Below are positions 40,983 through 50,210 of a DNA stretch of 64,000 nucleotides, in pieces. A model generated the notes under the pieces. The model searched no databases and was not told the origin of the DNA. It saw nothing but the letters and a program-made list of their open reading frames with translations. The position numbers and the translations under genes are program-made. Each line of letters starts with the position of its first letter. Position 1 is the stretch's first letter. The DNA comes from Pseudomonas sp. MF4836 (GTDB taxonomy: Bacteria > Pseudomonadota > Gammaproteobacteria > Pseudomonadales > Pseudomonadaceae). Where the stretch lies: positions 1-64,000 of the forward strand of contig NZ_MVOL01000001.1 of NCBI RefSeq assembly GCF_002018875.1. Reading direction: 5' to 3'.

Positions 40983-41384
40983 TCAGTGTTCCGATGGGTG
41001 CTGCAGCTCGTATATCTCCTCGGGCGTCAGCGGGGCCACGGGGGCGGGGTCGTAGTCATAGGGCTGCATTTTTGGCCGCTCTGGCTGGACCGCATCGTAA
41101 GGCAGCAGCACGGTGTCGATCAGCGCATCCGCTGGCAGGGTGACGACGATATAGACCGGGCACACCACCGTGACCCAGCATATGCCCCGCAGGATTTTGC
41201 CGTAGCCCATCTCATACCCGGTGAGCAGCTGGGCGCTGGTCTTGGTCCCACGGTAATAGCGGTCGTCGCGCCAGTCGTAGGTCCCCGGAACCCGGGCCAT
41301 ATAGGTGCCGCAGCCGGAAAGCAGCAGCGTATTGAGCAGTAGCAAGCGGGCGAGAATCTTGATGATGAGGTTTCCAGGGAGCAA
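40983..41384 (-). CDS. YceK/YidQ-like lipoprotein, copy 1
   Basis: About 133 aa. A hydrophobic leader ends in the lipobox LLLSGC, then GTYMARVPGTYDW, RYYRGTKTSAQLL and a terminal part TLPADALIDTVLLPYDAV that is the hallmark of the YceK/YidQ family. No ATG lies in frame ahead of the lipobox. The TTG at 41384 gives a fitting 25-residue signal but lacks a clear ribosome site. It is a paralogue of the next gene on the same strand. Confidence 0.75.
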   Translation of the reverse strand: MLPGNLIIKILARLLLLNTLLLSGCGTYMARVPGTYDWRDDRYYRGTKTSAQLLTGYEMGYGKILRGICWVTVVCPVYIVVTLPADALIDTVLLPYDAVQPERPKMQPYDYDPAPVAPLTPEEIYELQHPSEH

Positions 41385-41440
41385 GGCCGGGCAGCAAGAC
41401 ACCCGGCGCAGCACCGGGCGAGCAACGGGTTGAACGCGGG

Positions 41441-41713
41441 TCAGGCGTCGACGGGCAGCATCACGGTGTCGACCACCACATCGGCCGGCAAGGTGACGAT
41501 GGCCACGACCGGGCAGACGATGGTGAACCAGCAGAAGATCGTGGCGTAGCCGTCGTAGCCGCGTGCGCCGTAGGTGGTGAGCAGCGCGACGTTGGCCGAG
41601 GTGCCCTGGTAGGTCCCCGAACCGCTGGCGTTGGAGCTGAGGCGGGCAATAAAGGTGCCGCAGCCGGTGAGGGACACCAGGCAGAGCACGAGCAGGATAT
41701 TGAGCGTTTTGAT
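41441..41713 (-). CDS. YceK/YidQ-like lipoprotein, copy 2
   Basis: About 90 aa with lipobox VSLTGC, then GTFIARLS and TLPADVVVDTVMLPVDA. It lacks the C-terminal tail of copy 1. The start is unresolved. The frame has no ATG, GTG or TTG near the signal peptide; the nearest is TTG at 41794, giving an odd 30-residue leader with no ribosome site. AAGGA lies eight bases before an ATC at 41713, which I use as a placeholder. A small sequencing or mutational frameshift near the start would also explain this. Confidence 0.6.
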   Translation of the reverse strand: MKTLNILLVLCLVSLTGCGTFIARLSSNASGSGTYQGTSANVALLTTYGARGYDGYATIFCWFTIVCPVVAIVTLPADVVVDTVMLPVDA

Positions 41714-41825
41714 GAGGCCATTCCTTAGCGAGCGGTTTTTTCCGCGCGCATGGTCGCAGAAGCCTGGGCTTGACGCTAGATTGTTCGCCCTCAATCAACG
41801 ACTAACACCGGGGAGCTGGCTGGCG

Positions 41826-42137
41826 ATGACGATTTACCGCACCACAGGTGAGTTATTTATCGAAGAACCCATGCCCTGGGGCCTGCGCGGCGACCCGTAT
41901 TTATGGCGGGCCATGGCCGCGCATTTTGCCAATACGCCGCTGCCGGCAACGGCGGCAGAACTTGAGGATTCGATCACCCAGGCGTTCGAGCGGCTGACTG
42001 GCAAACCCCTGGCGACGCCAACCCATTTTTTCGTCGAAACCTTCGCCCATGGCGGCATGAGCAGCGGCGGTATTTCCCCGCAGTTCTGGCGCGAAAGCGC
42101 GCTGCCGCTGCTGCTCGGGCGCCTGGCTGCAGGCTGA
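41826..42137 (+). CDS. Small protein of unknown function, 103 aa
   Basis: MTIYRTTGELFIEEPMPWGLRGDPYLW opens in pieces a short Pro- and aromatic-rich protein; ATPTHFFVETFAHGGMSSGG lies near the end. No signal peptide or membrane segment is visible. It is divergent from the lipoprotein pair and convergent with the DinB gene, whose true end abuts its stop at 42137. No family is recognised. Confidence 0.6.
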   Translation: MTIYRTTGELFIEEPMPWGLRGDPYLWRAMAAHFANTPLPATAAELEDSITQAFERLTGKPLATPTHFFVETFAHGGMSSGGISPQFWRESALPLLLGRLAAG

Positions 42138-42672
42138 TCAGCGCGCGGGGATCAACCCCACCAGGGTCGGTATCACCCACCTCCACCCCGGCCTGAGTCA
42201 GCAGAGTCGTGGCCTGGCCCCGGTGGTGGGTCTGATGATTGAAAAAATGCAGCAGCAGGGCGTAGAGGTTACGCGCGCCGGTTTCGCCTTGCAGGTTGCG
42301 GTACTGCAGGTCGTGATCGAGGTCGGTTTCGCTCAGGGCCTGGGTCCAGTCGAGCAACGCCTGGTCCAGTGCCTGACGCTGTTGCCACAGGGCCCGAATA
42401 TCGGGCGCCAGCAACGCCTTGAGATTCACCGGCGGCGCCATCTGCCGCAGCGGTTCCAATGCCTCGTGCCGCGCCGGGTGTCCGGCAAAACGCTGGAGCC
42501 AGACGATGTCCCCCGCCAGCAGGTGATTCAAGGTCCCGAGGATCGAGCCGAAAAAGGCTTGGCGATCGAGGCCGATGGCGCTGTCCGGCAGGGTCATCGC
42601 CGCGGCGTACAGGTTGTGGTTCATCCACTGGTTGTAGCGGGCCATCAGGCACAGGTGTTCGGTGCGGGTCAT
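42138..42672 (-). pseudogene. DinB-family protein gene with a 3' frameshift
   Basis: The N-terminal 150 residues are a normal DinB four-helix protein: LMARYNQWMNHNLYAAA, LGTLNHLLAGDIVWL and LLHFFNHQTHHRGQATTLL carry the three His metal ligands. After VEVGDTD the frame runs PGGVDPRAL and continues to 41974, over the opposite gene. Removing one base in the GGG run at 42164-42166 restores DTDLVGLIPAR and a TGA at 42138, directly after the convergent stop. The reading frame as given makes 232 aa. It may be a sequencing error or a recent mutation outside the active site. Confidence 0.8.
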
Positions 42673-42848
42673 GGTGCAGTCCTGCAGGTCGTGGTCGCTG
42701 GGCAAGGGCGACAGCTTGGCCTCGCCCAGGATCGCGGCGCAAGAAATAAGCGCCTTTTTTTCAAGGCCGGCCAGGCGGGCGATCATTCGCGGGACGCGAT
42801 CAGGCGCAGTCAATTATCCTGCGCGCCAAACGTTGATGAGGGAACACG

Positions 42849-43367
42849 GTGAACGACTCGGAACAGGTGGCGCTGTTTGTCCTGCTCAAGGCCTTCGACA
42901 GGTTGGGTCCTTGGCTTGAAGGGCAGGGCATCGCACTGCCGCAGCAGGCGCATCGCTTTATCGACCTGGCCTGGGGCTGCCTGGCGGCGGGAGCTGCGAC
43001 CTTGAACACGCAGGCCCTGGACGCTGCCATAGACGCAGCAGTGGTCGATGAGCAGGGCGCAGGCACCGCCGAGATTCTGAAAAACCTTTACCTGTATGCG
43101 CTTGCCGATTTCGCGATGTTTTTCTCCGAGGCCACGCCCGCCAGTTTGAGCGCAGCCGAAAGCGCCATCGTCGATGCCTATGACTATGGGGCAGGGCAAC
43201 AGTATGTGCTTGAGCGCAAGCAGGGTAAGGCGGTGGTGTTGAGTGTCGAGGATGAGCAGGCAATCGCCGGGATGCCGCTGTACCGTGATGCGGTTGCCTC
43301 ATTGCACGCGGACCGGACCTTCGCCCAAGGCCTGGGCGACTGGGCCCGGGTCTTGGAGTATCGCTGA
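42849..43367 (+). CDS. Unassigned helical protein, 172 aa
   Basis: A GTG start with GAGGG upstream. The product (NDSEQVALFVLLKAFDRLGPW, ILKNLYLYALADFAMFFSEA) is mainly alpha-helical and acidic, with no signal peptide. I do not recognise a family. It is the first of three small same-strand genes that may form an operon. Confidence 0.7.
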   Translation: MNDSEQVALFVLLKAFDRLGPWLEGQGIALPQQAHRFIDLAWGCLAAGAATLNTQALDAAIDAAVVDEQGAGTAEILKNLYLYALADFAMFFSEATPASLSAAESAIVDAYDYGAGQQYVLERKQGKAVVLSVEDEQAIAGMPLYRDAVASLHADRTFAQGLGDWARVLEYR

Positions 43368-43449
43368 GCGGCCGTTATCCATCAGCGGTATGCCTGCCTG
43401 AAATCAAAGTGCTTGATCCGGATGTCCATGACGAACCAAGGAGCGCGTT

Positions 43450-43959
43450 GTGCAAGACGCAGTCGCAGTAGAAACCATCAGGGCCGCGTTGTACGCCACC
43501 ACCGGCAAGAAGGTCGGCAAGCGCGTGCAGGCACTGGCCATCGAGCATGCCAGCCTGGCCTTGAGTCACGAGCATTACCCCGACGCGGGTTTTGCCCTGC
43601 TGCTGGAGATACTCACGGTCGATGCGTTGTTCAATAAGCGCGGCATCGAGTATTTCCTGGTGAACCTGGCCGCCGACATGCACCAGTTGTCGCTGGCGCA
43701 ACGACAGGCGTTGTTGCAGGTGGCCGGCGAAAACTACCCTCGCTACACCTACCTGGACGGATGTTGGGTCCTGGGTGATCTGATTGCCCGGCACTATGAA
43801 AAATCCCAGGCCATGGCCTTTTTCAAAAAGGTCTTTCGCAGCGCCAGCGCCGAAGGTCAAGAGGGCGTGGCCCTGGGGCTGGATGTCATTGCCCGCCATG
43901 CAAAACGCGACCCGGGAGTGGTCAGGGAAGTGCAGCGGATCTTGAGGTCTGCGTCGTGA
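43450..43959 (+). CDS. Unassigned helical-repeat-like protein, 169 aa
   Basis: A GTG start with AAGGAG upstream. Repeated helices (VQALAIEHASLALSHEHYP, FLVNLAADMHQLSLAQRQAL, LGDLIARHYEKSQAMAFFKKV) suggest a TPR/HEAT-like fold. No family is recognised. It lies 82 bases after the previous gene and 24 before the next. Confidence 0.7.
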   Translation: MQDAVAVETIRAALYATTGKKVGKRVQALAIEHASLALSHEHYPDAGFALLLEILTVDALFNKRGIEYFLVNLAADMHQLSLAQRQALLQVAGENYPRYTYLDGCWVLGDLIARHYEKSQAMAFFKKVFRSASAEGQEGVALGLDVIARHAKRDPGVVREVQRILRSAS

Positions 43960-43983
43960 GGCAGCAGGAGCAAGGGGCACAAC

Positions 43984-44343
43984 ATGTTCGATGAATACCG
44001 GGCGGATACCGCCGTCTACCAGGCGCTGGAGCGCCACTTCAGCGAGTTTTTCCAGGCTGAAATCAAGCGCCGGCAGGCAGACGCCAACCTGATGAATACG
44101 CCTTACTACAGGACCACCTTCGCCAATGGCCAGCCGTTTTTTGACGGCAATCCGATCTTCTCCGCCAAACATGAACGCACAGGCGAAACCCTCAGGGTGG
44201 TGCTCGACGAGGACATTCAGCCACTGTGTTCTTACCTCGACAAAGAGGGGCAATCCGAGCGGGTGATTGTGGGCCATGTCTCGGCGCTGGCCGACATCCG
44301 GCAGCAAGTGGCGCAGTGGATAGCCGTGCAGCTCGGCGTTTGA
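43984..44343 (+). CDS. Unassigned small protein, 119 aa
   Basis: AAGGGG precedes the ATG. The sequence (TPYYRTTFANGQPFFDGNPIF in pieces, RTGETLRVVLDEDIQPLCSYL) looks like an alpha/beta cytosolic protein. No family is recognised. It is the last of the three-gene set. Sets like this are sometimes immunity genes, but no toxin gene lies nearby. Confidence 0.65.
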   Translation: MFDEYRADTAVYQALERHFSEFFQAEIKRRQADANLMNTPYYRTTFANGQPFFDGNPIFSAKHERTGETLRVVLDEDIQPLCSYLDKEGQSERVIVGHVSALADIRQQVAQWIAVQLGV

Positions 44344-44528
44344 ACAACCCTTGCCCGAGGGGGGAATGGGGCCTGACTCCAGACGCGTGCATGGCTCCTT
44401 CCAGCCATTAAAAAAACCGCCCCTTTGGCCCCGATAACATCGTTTCTCGGGGCGTGGGCTTTTCTCTATATTGGCCCGCAGATCCAGCGCAGTCCCTGAC
44501 TGCGCGCCCTTTAGCGTGAGCCTTCACC

Positions 44529-45800
44529 ATGAATAAGAAACCTGAAAGCACAGGGCTGCACTCTGCCGGCACCGGGACCCGCGTGGTCTGGGGCGGCGAG
44601 CAGGTCAAGCACCCCTACAACGCCACCCAGACGCCGATTGTCGCCAGTGCCGCCTACGGCTACGACGACATCGACCAGTGGTACGACGTGGCGCTGGGCA
44701 AGGCCCCGGGCTTTATCTACAGCCGCATGAGCAACCCCACGGTGGAGGTGCTGGAAGCCAAGCTCTGCGCCCTGGAAAACGCCGAATCCGCCGTGGCCTT
44801 CAGCAGTGGCATGGCCGCCATCAGCAGCGTGCTCTACAGCTTTTTGCAGCATGGCCAACGGGTGGTCTCGACCAAGGACAGCTACGGCGGCACCAACAAG
44901 ATTTTCGAAGAGTTCCTGCCGCGCATGGGCGTGGCGGTGACCCTGTGTGAAACCTTCGACCATCAGCAAATCGAACGGGAAATCGCCAAGGGCTGCGATG
45001 TGCTGTACCTCGAGACCCCGACCAACCCGACCCTGAAAATCGTCGACATCCAGCGCCTGGTGGCCGCGGCGAAACAGGTCGGTGCGCTGGTGGTGGCCGA
45101 CAATACCTTTGCCACGCCACTGAACCAGAACCCCCTGGCCCTCGGGGTGGACGTGGTGATCCACAGCGCCACCAAGTTCCTCAGCGGCCACGGCGACGTG
45201 TTGGGCGGCCTGGTGTGTGGCAGCGAAACGCTGATGGCCCAGGTGCGGCACTACCGGGAAATCAACGGCGCCGCCCTCGACCCGTTTTCGGCGTACCTGA
45301 TCATCCGCGGCATCAAGACCCTGGCCCTGCGCGTGCGTCAGCAGCAGCACAGCGCGCGGGCCCTGGCTGAGTTCCTGGGCAGCGAGCCGCTGGTGGAGTC
45401 GGTGAATTACCCGGGGCTGCCCAACCACCCGAATCACGCCGTGGCCTGTGCGCAGATGCGCGGCTTTGGCGCCATCGTCAGCTTTGTGCTGGTGGGCGGC
45501 ATGGACACGGTCAAGCTGCTGCTGCCGCGCCTGCGCTATGCCCATTGCGCCGGCAACCTGGGGGCGGTGGAAACCATCTACGGCCCGGCGCGCACCACCA
45601 GCCACGTTGAAAATACCCTCGAAGAACGCCTGGCCCTGGGCATTTCCGAAGGCCTGGTGCGGGTCTCGGTGGGCATTGAAGACACCGACGATCTGCTCGC
45701 CGACCTGAAGCAGGCTTTCGCCTGGGTCAGACGTTCACTGCAGCCGGACGCTGCGGTCCAGACATCCCTGGCCGAACCCTGCGTTGAGGCCGCCAACTGA
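44529..45800 (+). CDS. Cystathionine gamma-synthase-family PLP enzyme
   Basis: 423 aa of the trans-sulfuration (Cys/Met metabolism) family. The PLP lysine is Lys216 in HSATKFLSGHGDVLGG, with FSSGMAA (91-97) for phosphate binding and YSRMSNPTVEVLE. The enzyme could catalyse gamma-replacement or gamma-elimination on homoserine esters, cystathionine or methionine. The catabolic neighbours favour gamma-elimination. It heads a long plus-strand cluster. Confidence 0.85.
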   Translation: MNKKPESTGLHSAGTGTRVVWGGEQVKHPYNATQTPIVASAAYGYDDIDQWYDVALGKAPGFIYSRMSNPTVEVLEAKLCALENAESAVAFSSGMAAISSVLYSFLQHGQRVVSTKDSYGGTNKIFEEFLPRMGVAVTLCETFDHQQIEREIAKGCDVLYLETPTNPTLKIVDIQRLVAAAKQVGALVVADNTFATPLNQNPLALGVDVVIHSATKFLSGHGDVLGGLVCGSETLMAQVRHYREINGAALDPFSAYLIIRGIKTLALRVRQQQHSARALAEFLGSEPLVESVNYPGLPNHPNHAVACAQMRGFGAIVSFVLVGGMDTVKLLLPRLRYAHCAGNLGAVETIYGPARTTSHVENTLEERLALGISEGLVRVSVGIEDTDDLLADLKQAFAWVRRSLQPDAAVQTSLAEPCVEAAN

Positions 45801-45950
45801 GTTCAGCCACACCCCCTCACGGCAAGGTCGCCGTGAGTTCTCCATGAAGAGCCAAAAAAAATAAAAACCTGTCGGCATCGCCTTTGATTTCTGCCCGTGT
45901 CTGTGACGCAGACGTCGACCCTTGCCCTGACCCCTTTCATGAGAAAAATC

Positions 45951-47399
45951 ATGTCCAGTACCCCACAACAAATCGCCGCGCGCAGCGGCTTCAAGCAGGA
46001 AATGCAGACCCGCCACATCGTCATGCTGGCCTTGGGCGGCGTGATCGGGACCGGGCTGTTCCTGACCTCCGGTTACACCGTCAACCAGGCCGGTCCTTTG
46101 GGCGCGGTGATCGCTTATATCATCGGCGCGCTGATGGTCTACATGGTCATGATGTGCCTGGGCGAGCTGGCGGTGCAGATGCCGGAAACCGGCTCCTTCA
46201 GCACCTACGCCACGCGCTTTCTCGGCCCGGGCACCGGCTACACCGTGGCCTGGCTGTACTGGCTGACCTGGACCGTGGCCATCGGCTCGGAATTCACCGC
46301 CGCCGGCATTCTCATGTCGCGCTGGTTTCCCGACACCCCGGTGTGGATCTGGAGCGCGCTGTTCGCCGGGGTGGTGTTCCTGACCAACGTGGTGTCGGTG
46401 CGCCTGTTTGCCGAGACCGAGTTCTGGCTGTCGCTGGTGAAGGTGATCACCGTGGTGGTGTTTCTGCTGATCGGTGGCGGGGCGATTCTCGGCCTGTTGC
46501 AGATCGATCAGGTGCACAGCATCGGCCTTGGCAACTTCACCCGCGAGGGCTTGTTCCCCACCGGTTTCATGCCGATTGCCATGACCTTGCTGGCGGTGTC
46601 GTTCGCGTTTTCCGGCACCGAGCTGATCGGCATCGCCGCCGGTGAAACCAAGGACCCGCAGCGCAATGTGCCGCGGGCGATCCGCACCACCGTGCTGCGC
46701 CTGGCGATCTTCTTTGTCGGCACCATCTTCGTCCTCGCCACCCTGTTGCCCCGGGAGCAGGCCGGCCTGGTGGAGAGCCCGTTTGTCACGGTGTTCACCT
46801 ACATCGGCATTCCGTACTCGGCTGACATCATGAACTTCGTGATCATCAGCGCGCTGCTGTCGGCCGCCAACTCCGGGCTGTATGCCGCCTCGCGCATGCT
46901 CTGGACCCTGAGCGACCAGGGCCACCTGCCCAAGCAGTTCTCGGCCCTGACCCGCATGGGCACGCCGCTCAACGCGATCATCGTGAGCATGGCCGGCGGC
47001 GCTGCGTCGTTGCTCAGCAGCGTGTTCGCCGCCGACACCATCTACCTGGCGCTGGTGTCGATCTCCGGGCTGGCGGTGGTGGTGGTGTGGATGAGCATCG
47101 CCGCCAGCCAGATCGGCTTTCGTCGGCACTATGTGGCCAATGGCGGGGATATCCGCGACCTCAAGTTCCGGGTTCGCGGCTACCCCTGGGTGCCGCTGGG
47201 AGCGCTGGCGTGCTGCGCCCTGGCCTGTGTCGGCATCGCCTTCGACCCGGAGCAGCGCGTGGCCCTGTACTTCGGTTTGCCGTTCATCGCCTGGTGCTAT
47301 TTCGTGTATTACATTACCCGCACCAGCCGCGAGCGACGCTTGTCGCTTGCTTCCTCGGCACACCCGGCAGATGCGCTCCAGGCGCGCTCCACGGGTTGA
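45951..47399 (+). CDS. Amino-acid permease (APC superfamily, LysP/MmuP-like)
   Basis: 482 aa with twelve predicted membrane segments. The opening [31 protein letters not shown] in pieces is the substrate-binding signature of amino-acid/proton symporters, and [25 protein letters not shown] is the conserved helix-6/loop pattern. The substrate may be a Met- or homoserine-related amino acid given its neighbours. The ATG at 45951 follows GAGA; upstream starts at 45939 and 45897 are possible. Confidence 0.88.
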   Translation: MSSTPQQIAARSGFKQEMQTRHIVMLALGGVIGTGLFLTSGYTVNQAGPLGAVIAYIIGALMVYMVMMCLGELAVQMPETGSFSTYATRFLGPGTGYTVAWLYWLTWTVAIGSEFTAAGILMSRWFPDTPVWIWSALFAGVVFLTNVVSVRLFAETEFWLSLVKVITVVVFLLIGGGAILGLLQIDQVHSIGLGNFTREGLFPTGFMPIAMTLLAVSFAFSGTELIGIAAGETKDPQRNVPRAIRTTVLRLAIFFVGTIFVLATLLPREQAGLVESPFVTVFTYIGIPYSADIMNFVIISALLSAANSGLYAASRMLWTLSDQGHLPKQFSALTRMGTPLNAIIVSMAGGAASLLSSVFAADTIYLALVSISGLAVVVVWMSIAASQIGFRRHYVANGGDIRDLKFRVRGYPWVPLGALACCALACVGIAFDPEQRVALYFGLPFIAWCYFVYYITRTSRERRLSLASSAHPADALQARSTG

Positions 47400-47441
47400 A
47401 CACGCGCGTTCGGTGCCGGGGGCGTCAATGAGGTTCGGGTC

Positions 47442-48332
47442 ATGAAGCAAAAGACATTACCGCCACTGAACTGGCTGCGGGCCTTCGAGGTGTCGGCCCG
47501 CTGCCTGAACTTCACCCACGCCGCCGAGGAACTGTTCCTGACTCAGGGCGCGGTCAGCCAGCAGATCCGTCAGCTCGAAAGTCACCTCGGTGTGGCGCTG
47601 TTCAAGCGCCTGCCCCGGGGCCTGGGCCTGACCGAAGAGGGCCAGGCCTACCTGCCGGTGGTGCAGGACGCCATCACCCGGCTGGCGGTGGGCACCAACG
47701 AGATTTTCGGCCAGCACAAGCGCCGGCCGCTCAAGGTGCGCGGCAGCCTGTCGTTTTTCGTGCACTGGTTGGCGCCCAAGCTGGTGGATTTTCGCCAGGC
47801 CCATCCCCACGTCGATATCCGCTACATCAGCAATATCTGGGTCAAGGAACTGGACGGCGAGGACGACATGGAAATCCGCTGGGGACACGGTCAATGGCCG
47901 GGGCTGGTGTCCCAGCGCCTGACCTGGGACACGCTGTTCCCGGTGTGTTCGCCGGCGCTGATGGCGCGCTCGCCGCTGCGGGTGCCGGCAGACGTGGGCG
48001 AGCATCCGCTGCTGCACGTGCTGGGTTACGAAGAGGGCTGGGGCTACTGGTTGAACATGGTCGGCGCCGAGGGCGTGGACTCGTCCACCGGTATGCAGTT
48101 CGACACCCTGATTTCCACCCTGCGCATGGCCGAGCTGGGGCAGGGCATAGCCCTGGCGCGCTCGTCGATGGTCGATGAAATGCTGGCTGACGGGCGCTTG
48201 ATCGAGCCGTTTACCCAGCGCATCGAAGCCAGCGAATCGTTCTATCTGGTACGCGGTTCCGGGGCCGATCAACACCCCGATGCCGTGATGTTTTCCACCT
48301 GGCTGGTTGAGCAGGCACACCGTTTCAAATAG
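47442..48332 (+). CDS. LysR-family regulator (GcvA-like)
   Basis: 296 aa. The helix-turn-helix is LNWLRAFEVSARCLNFTHAAEEL in pieces with LTQGAVSQQIRQLESHLGVALFKR, the GcvA/AmpR branch. It lies between the permease and threonine-synthase-like genes on the same strand, so it probably controls this cluster. Confidence 0.9.
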   Translation: MKQKTLPPLNWLRAFEVSARCLNFTHAAEELFLTQGAVSQQIRQLESHLGVALFKRLPRGLGLTEEGQAYLPVVQDAITRLAVGTNEIFGQHKRRPLKVRGSLSFFVHWLAPKLVDFRQAHPHVDIRYISNIWVKELDGEDDMEIRWGHGQWPGLVSQRLTWDTLFPVCSPALMARSPLRVPADVGEHPLLHVLGYEEGWGYWLNMVGAEGVDSSTGMQFDTLISTLRMAELGQGIALARSSMVDEMLADGRLIEPFTQRIEASESFYLVRGSGADQHPDAVMFSTWLVEQAHRFK

Positions 48333-48348
48333 ATGGCTGGAGCCACCC

Positions 48349-49728
48349 ATGCGTTATGTCAGTACACGGAGTTCGGCGTTGCAGGCCGATTTCGAGAAGG
48401 TGGTGTTGTCCGGAATAGCCGACGACGGCGGGCTGTTCGTGCCCCTGGAACTGCCACTGTTCAGCCCCCAGGACATCGGCAACTGGTCGACCCTGGCCTA
48501 CCCCGAGCTGGCCTATCGGGTGATCCGCCCGTTTGTGGGCGAGTCCATCCCCGACGCCGATCTCAGGCAACTGCTGGAACAGGCCTACAGCGGTTTCAGC
48601 CATCGTTCCGTGGCGCCCTTGCATCAGGTCGACCGTAATGAGTGGGTGCTGGAGCTGTTCCATGGGCCGACCCGGTCCTCCAAGGATTTTGCCGCGCGTC
48701 TGCAGGCGCAGCTGGTGCAGTACTTCCTGGGTAAACGCCAGCGTCGCGGCGTGGTGCTGGGGGCCAGCAATGGCGATACCGGGCTGGCGGCCATCGACGC
48801 CTTCAAGCACTGCGAGCAGGTCCAGGTGGTGGTGTTCTATCCGCCTGCGGCGGTGCCGGCGCAGCAGTTGCGGGAGTTGCAGGCGGTGGCCCACCCCCGG
48901 GTGCACCGGTTCGAGCTGGAGGGCAGTTTTGACGAGTGCCAGACCATCGTCAGCCAGCTGTTCCGGCACTGGCCCTGCGCGGGCTACGAAGCCATCAGTT
49001 TCAATTCCAGCAACTGGGTCGGGGTGCTGGCGCAGCTGGTGTTTTATTTTCATGCGGTGCTGCAACTGGGGGGCGGCCAGCGGCCCATCGGGTTCAGCGT
49101 GCCGGCGGCGAGTTTCGCTGAAGTCTATGCCGGCTACATCGCGCAGAAGATGGGCCTGCCGATCACTCAGATGATCGTGGCCACCAATCAGAATGACGCG
49201 CTGCACCAGTTGTTCCTGAAGAATCACTACTCCCGTTCGCGGGCCAATAAAACCCTGTCGCCGGCCATGGACCTGTCGATCTTTTCCAACCTCGAGCGCT
49301 TCCTCTGGGAACTCTACGGCCACGACGGCCAGGCGGTCAGCGGCTTGATGGCGGCGTTCGAAGCGTGCGGCGAAATGACCCTCGGCAACGAGTTCTGGCT
49401 GCAGGCGCGGATGATCATCGACTCCTATGCGGTCAGCGATGACCAGACCCTGGAGGAGATCAGCTCGCTGTACCGCGACACCGGCTACGTCATCGACCCG
49501 CACACCGCCACCGGAGTGCTGGCGGCGCGCCTGTACCGGCGCAGCCTGGTGGCGCCGATGGTGACCCTGGGCGAGATCTGCCCGGGCAAGTCGGCGCTGT
49601 TGCTGGCCGAGCTGGAGATCCCGGCACCGCCGGCCCGGCCCGTGACATCGGCCTCGGCGTCGGACCAGGTGTATCGGCTGCGTCCGGACCAGTTGGACAT
49701 CATTCATCAACGGCTGGGCGCGCTGTGA
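48349..49728 (+). CDS. Threonine-synthase-like PLP enzyme
   Basis: 459 aa. The start RYVSTRSSALQADFEKVVLSG and ADDGGLFVP are typical of ThrC. The PLP lysine lies in GPTRSSKDFAARLQ, where housekeeping ThrC has GPTLAFKDFA, and GASNGDTGLAAIDAF replaces the usual SGDTGSAAI. These changes suggest a paralogue with altered substrate, for example homoserine or a homoserine ester rather than O-phosphohomoserine. GGAG precedes the ATG at 48349. Confidence 0.85.
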   Translation: MRYVSTRSSALQADFEKVVLSGIADDGGLFVPLELPLFSPQDIGNWSTLAYPELAYRVIRPFVGESIPDADLRQLLEQAYSGFSHRSVAPLHQVDRNEWVLELFHGPTRSSKDFAARLQAQLVQYFLGKRQRRGVVLGASNGDTGLAAIDAFKHCEQVQVVVFYPPAAVPAQQLRELQAVAHPRVHRFELEGSFDECQTIVSQLFRHWPCAGYEAISFNSSNWVGVLAQLVFYFHAVLQLGGGQRPIGFSVPAASFAEVYAGYIAQKMGLPITQMIVATNQNDALHQLFLKNHYSRSRANKTLSPAMDLSIFSNLERFLWELYGHDGQAVSGLMAAFEACGEMTLGNEFWLQARMIIDSYAVSDDQTLEEISSLYRDTGYVIDPHTATGVLAARLYRRSLVAPMVTLGEICPGKSALLLAELEIPAPPARPVTSASASDQVYRLRPDQLDIIHQRLGAL

Positions 49729-49750
49729 ACGCGCCGCACCGGGAGGTTCT

Positions 49751-50188
49751 GTGAAGCGAATTCTCGACCCGCTGGATGAGCGCATCATCGCCGAGCTGCG
49801 GCTCAATGCCCGGGCTGCCCATGCGGAGCTGGCGGCCAAGGTCAACCTGTCGCGCAACGCCGTGCGCCAGCGCATCGAGCGCCTGGAACGCGACGGCGCG
49901 ATCCAGGGTTACACCGTGCGTGAAGGGGAAGGGCGGCAGGCATCGGCCACGATCAATGCGGTGATCTTCGTCTACCGCTACGACCGCATGCGCGGCGCCG
50001 AAGTCTTGCAAGCCCTGCGCGCCATGCCGCAAGTCACCCAGTGCGACGTGATGAGCGGCGAATTCGACCTGATGCTGCGCGTCGGCGCCGCCTCGGCCCA
50101 GGGCGTGCACCAAGTCTGGAACGACATCGCCGCGCTGCCCGGCGTCGAAAACACCGTGACCTCCTTCGTGTTGTCCTCGGTGGTCTAA
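49751..50188 (+). CDS. Lrp/AsnC-family regulator
   Basis: 145 aa. The HTH reads LDPLDERIIAELRLNARAAHAELAAKVNLSRNAVRQRIERLE in pieces, then a RAM domain (VTQCDVMSGEFDLMLRV). GGAGG precedes the GTG start. It follows the threonine-synthase-like gene by 22 bases. It likely senses the amino acid handled by the cluster. Confidence 0.9.
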   Translation: MKRILDPLDERIIAELRLNARAAHAELAAKVNLSRNAVRQRIERLERDGAIQGYTVREGEGRQASATINAVIFVYRYDRMRGAEVLQALRAMPQVTQCDVMSGEFDLMLRVGAASAQGVHQVWNDIAALPGVENTVTSFVLSSVV

Positions 50189-50210
50189 CCCTGATTGCCT
50201 AAAAGGCGCA

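Noticed and set aside
41461..41721. ATG-started frame overlapping lipoprotein copy 2
   Set aside because: Its translation is low-complexity Ser/Cys/Pro-rich while the other frame has a clean signal peptide and lipobox.
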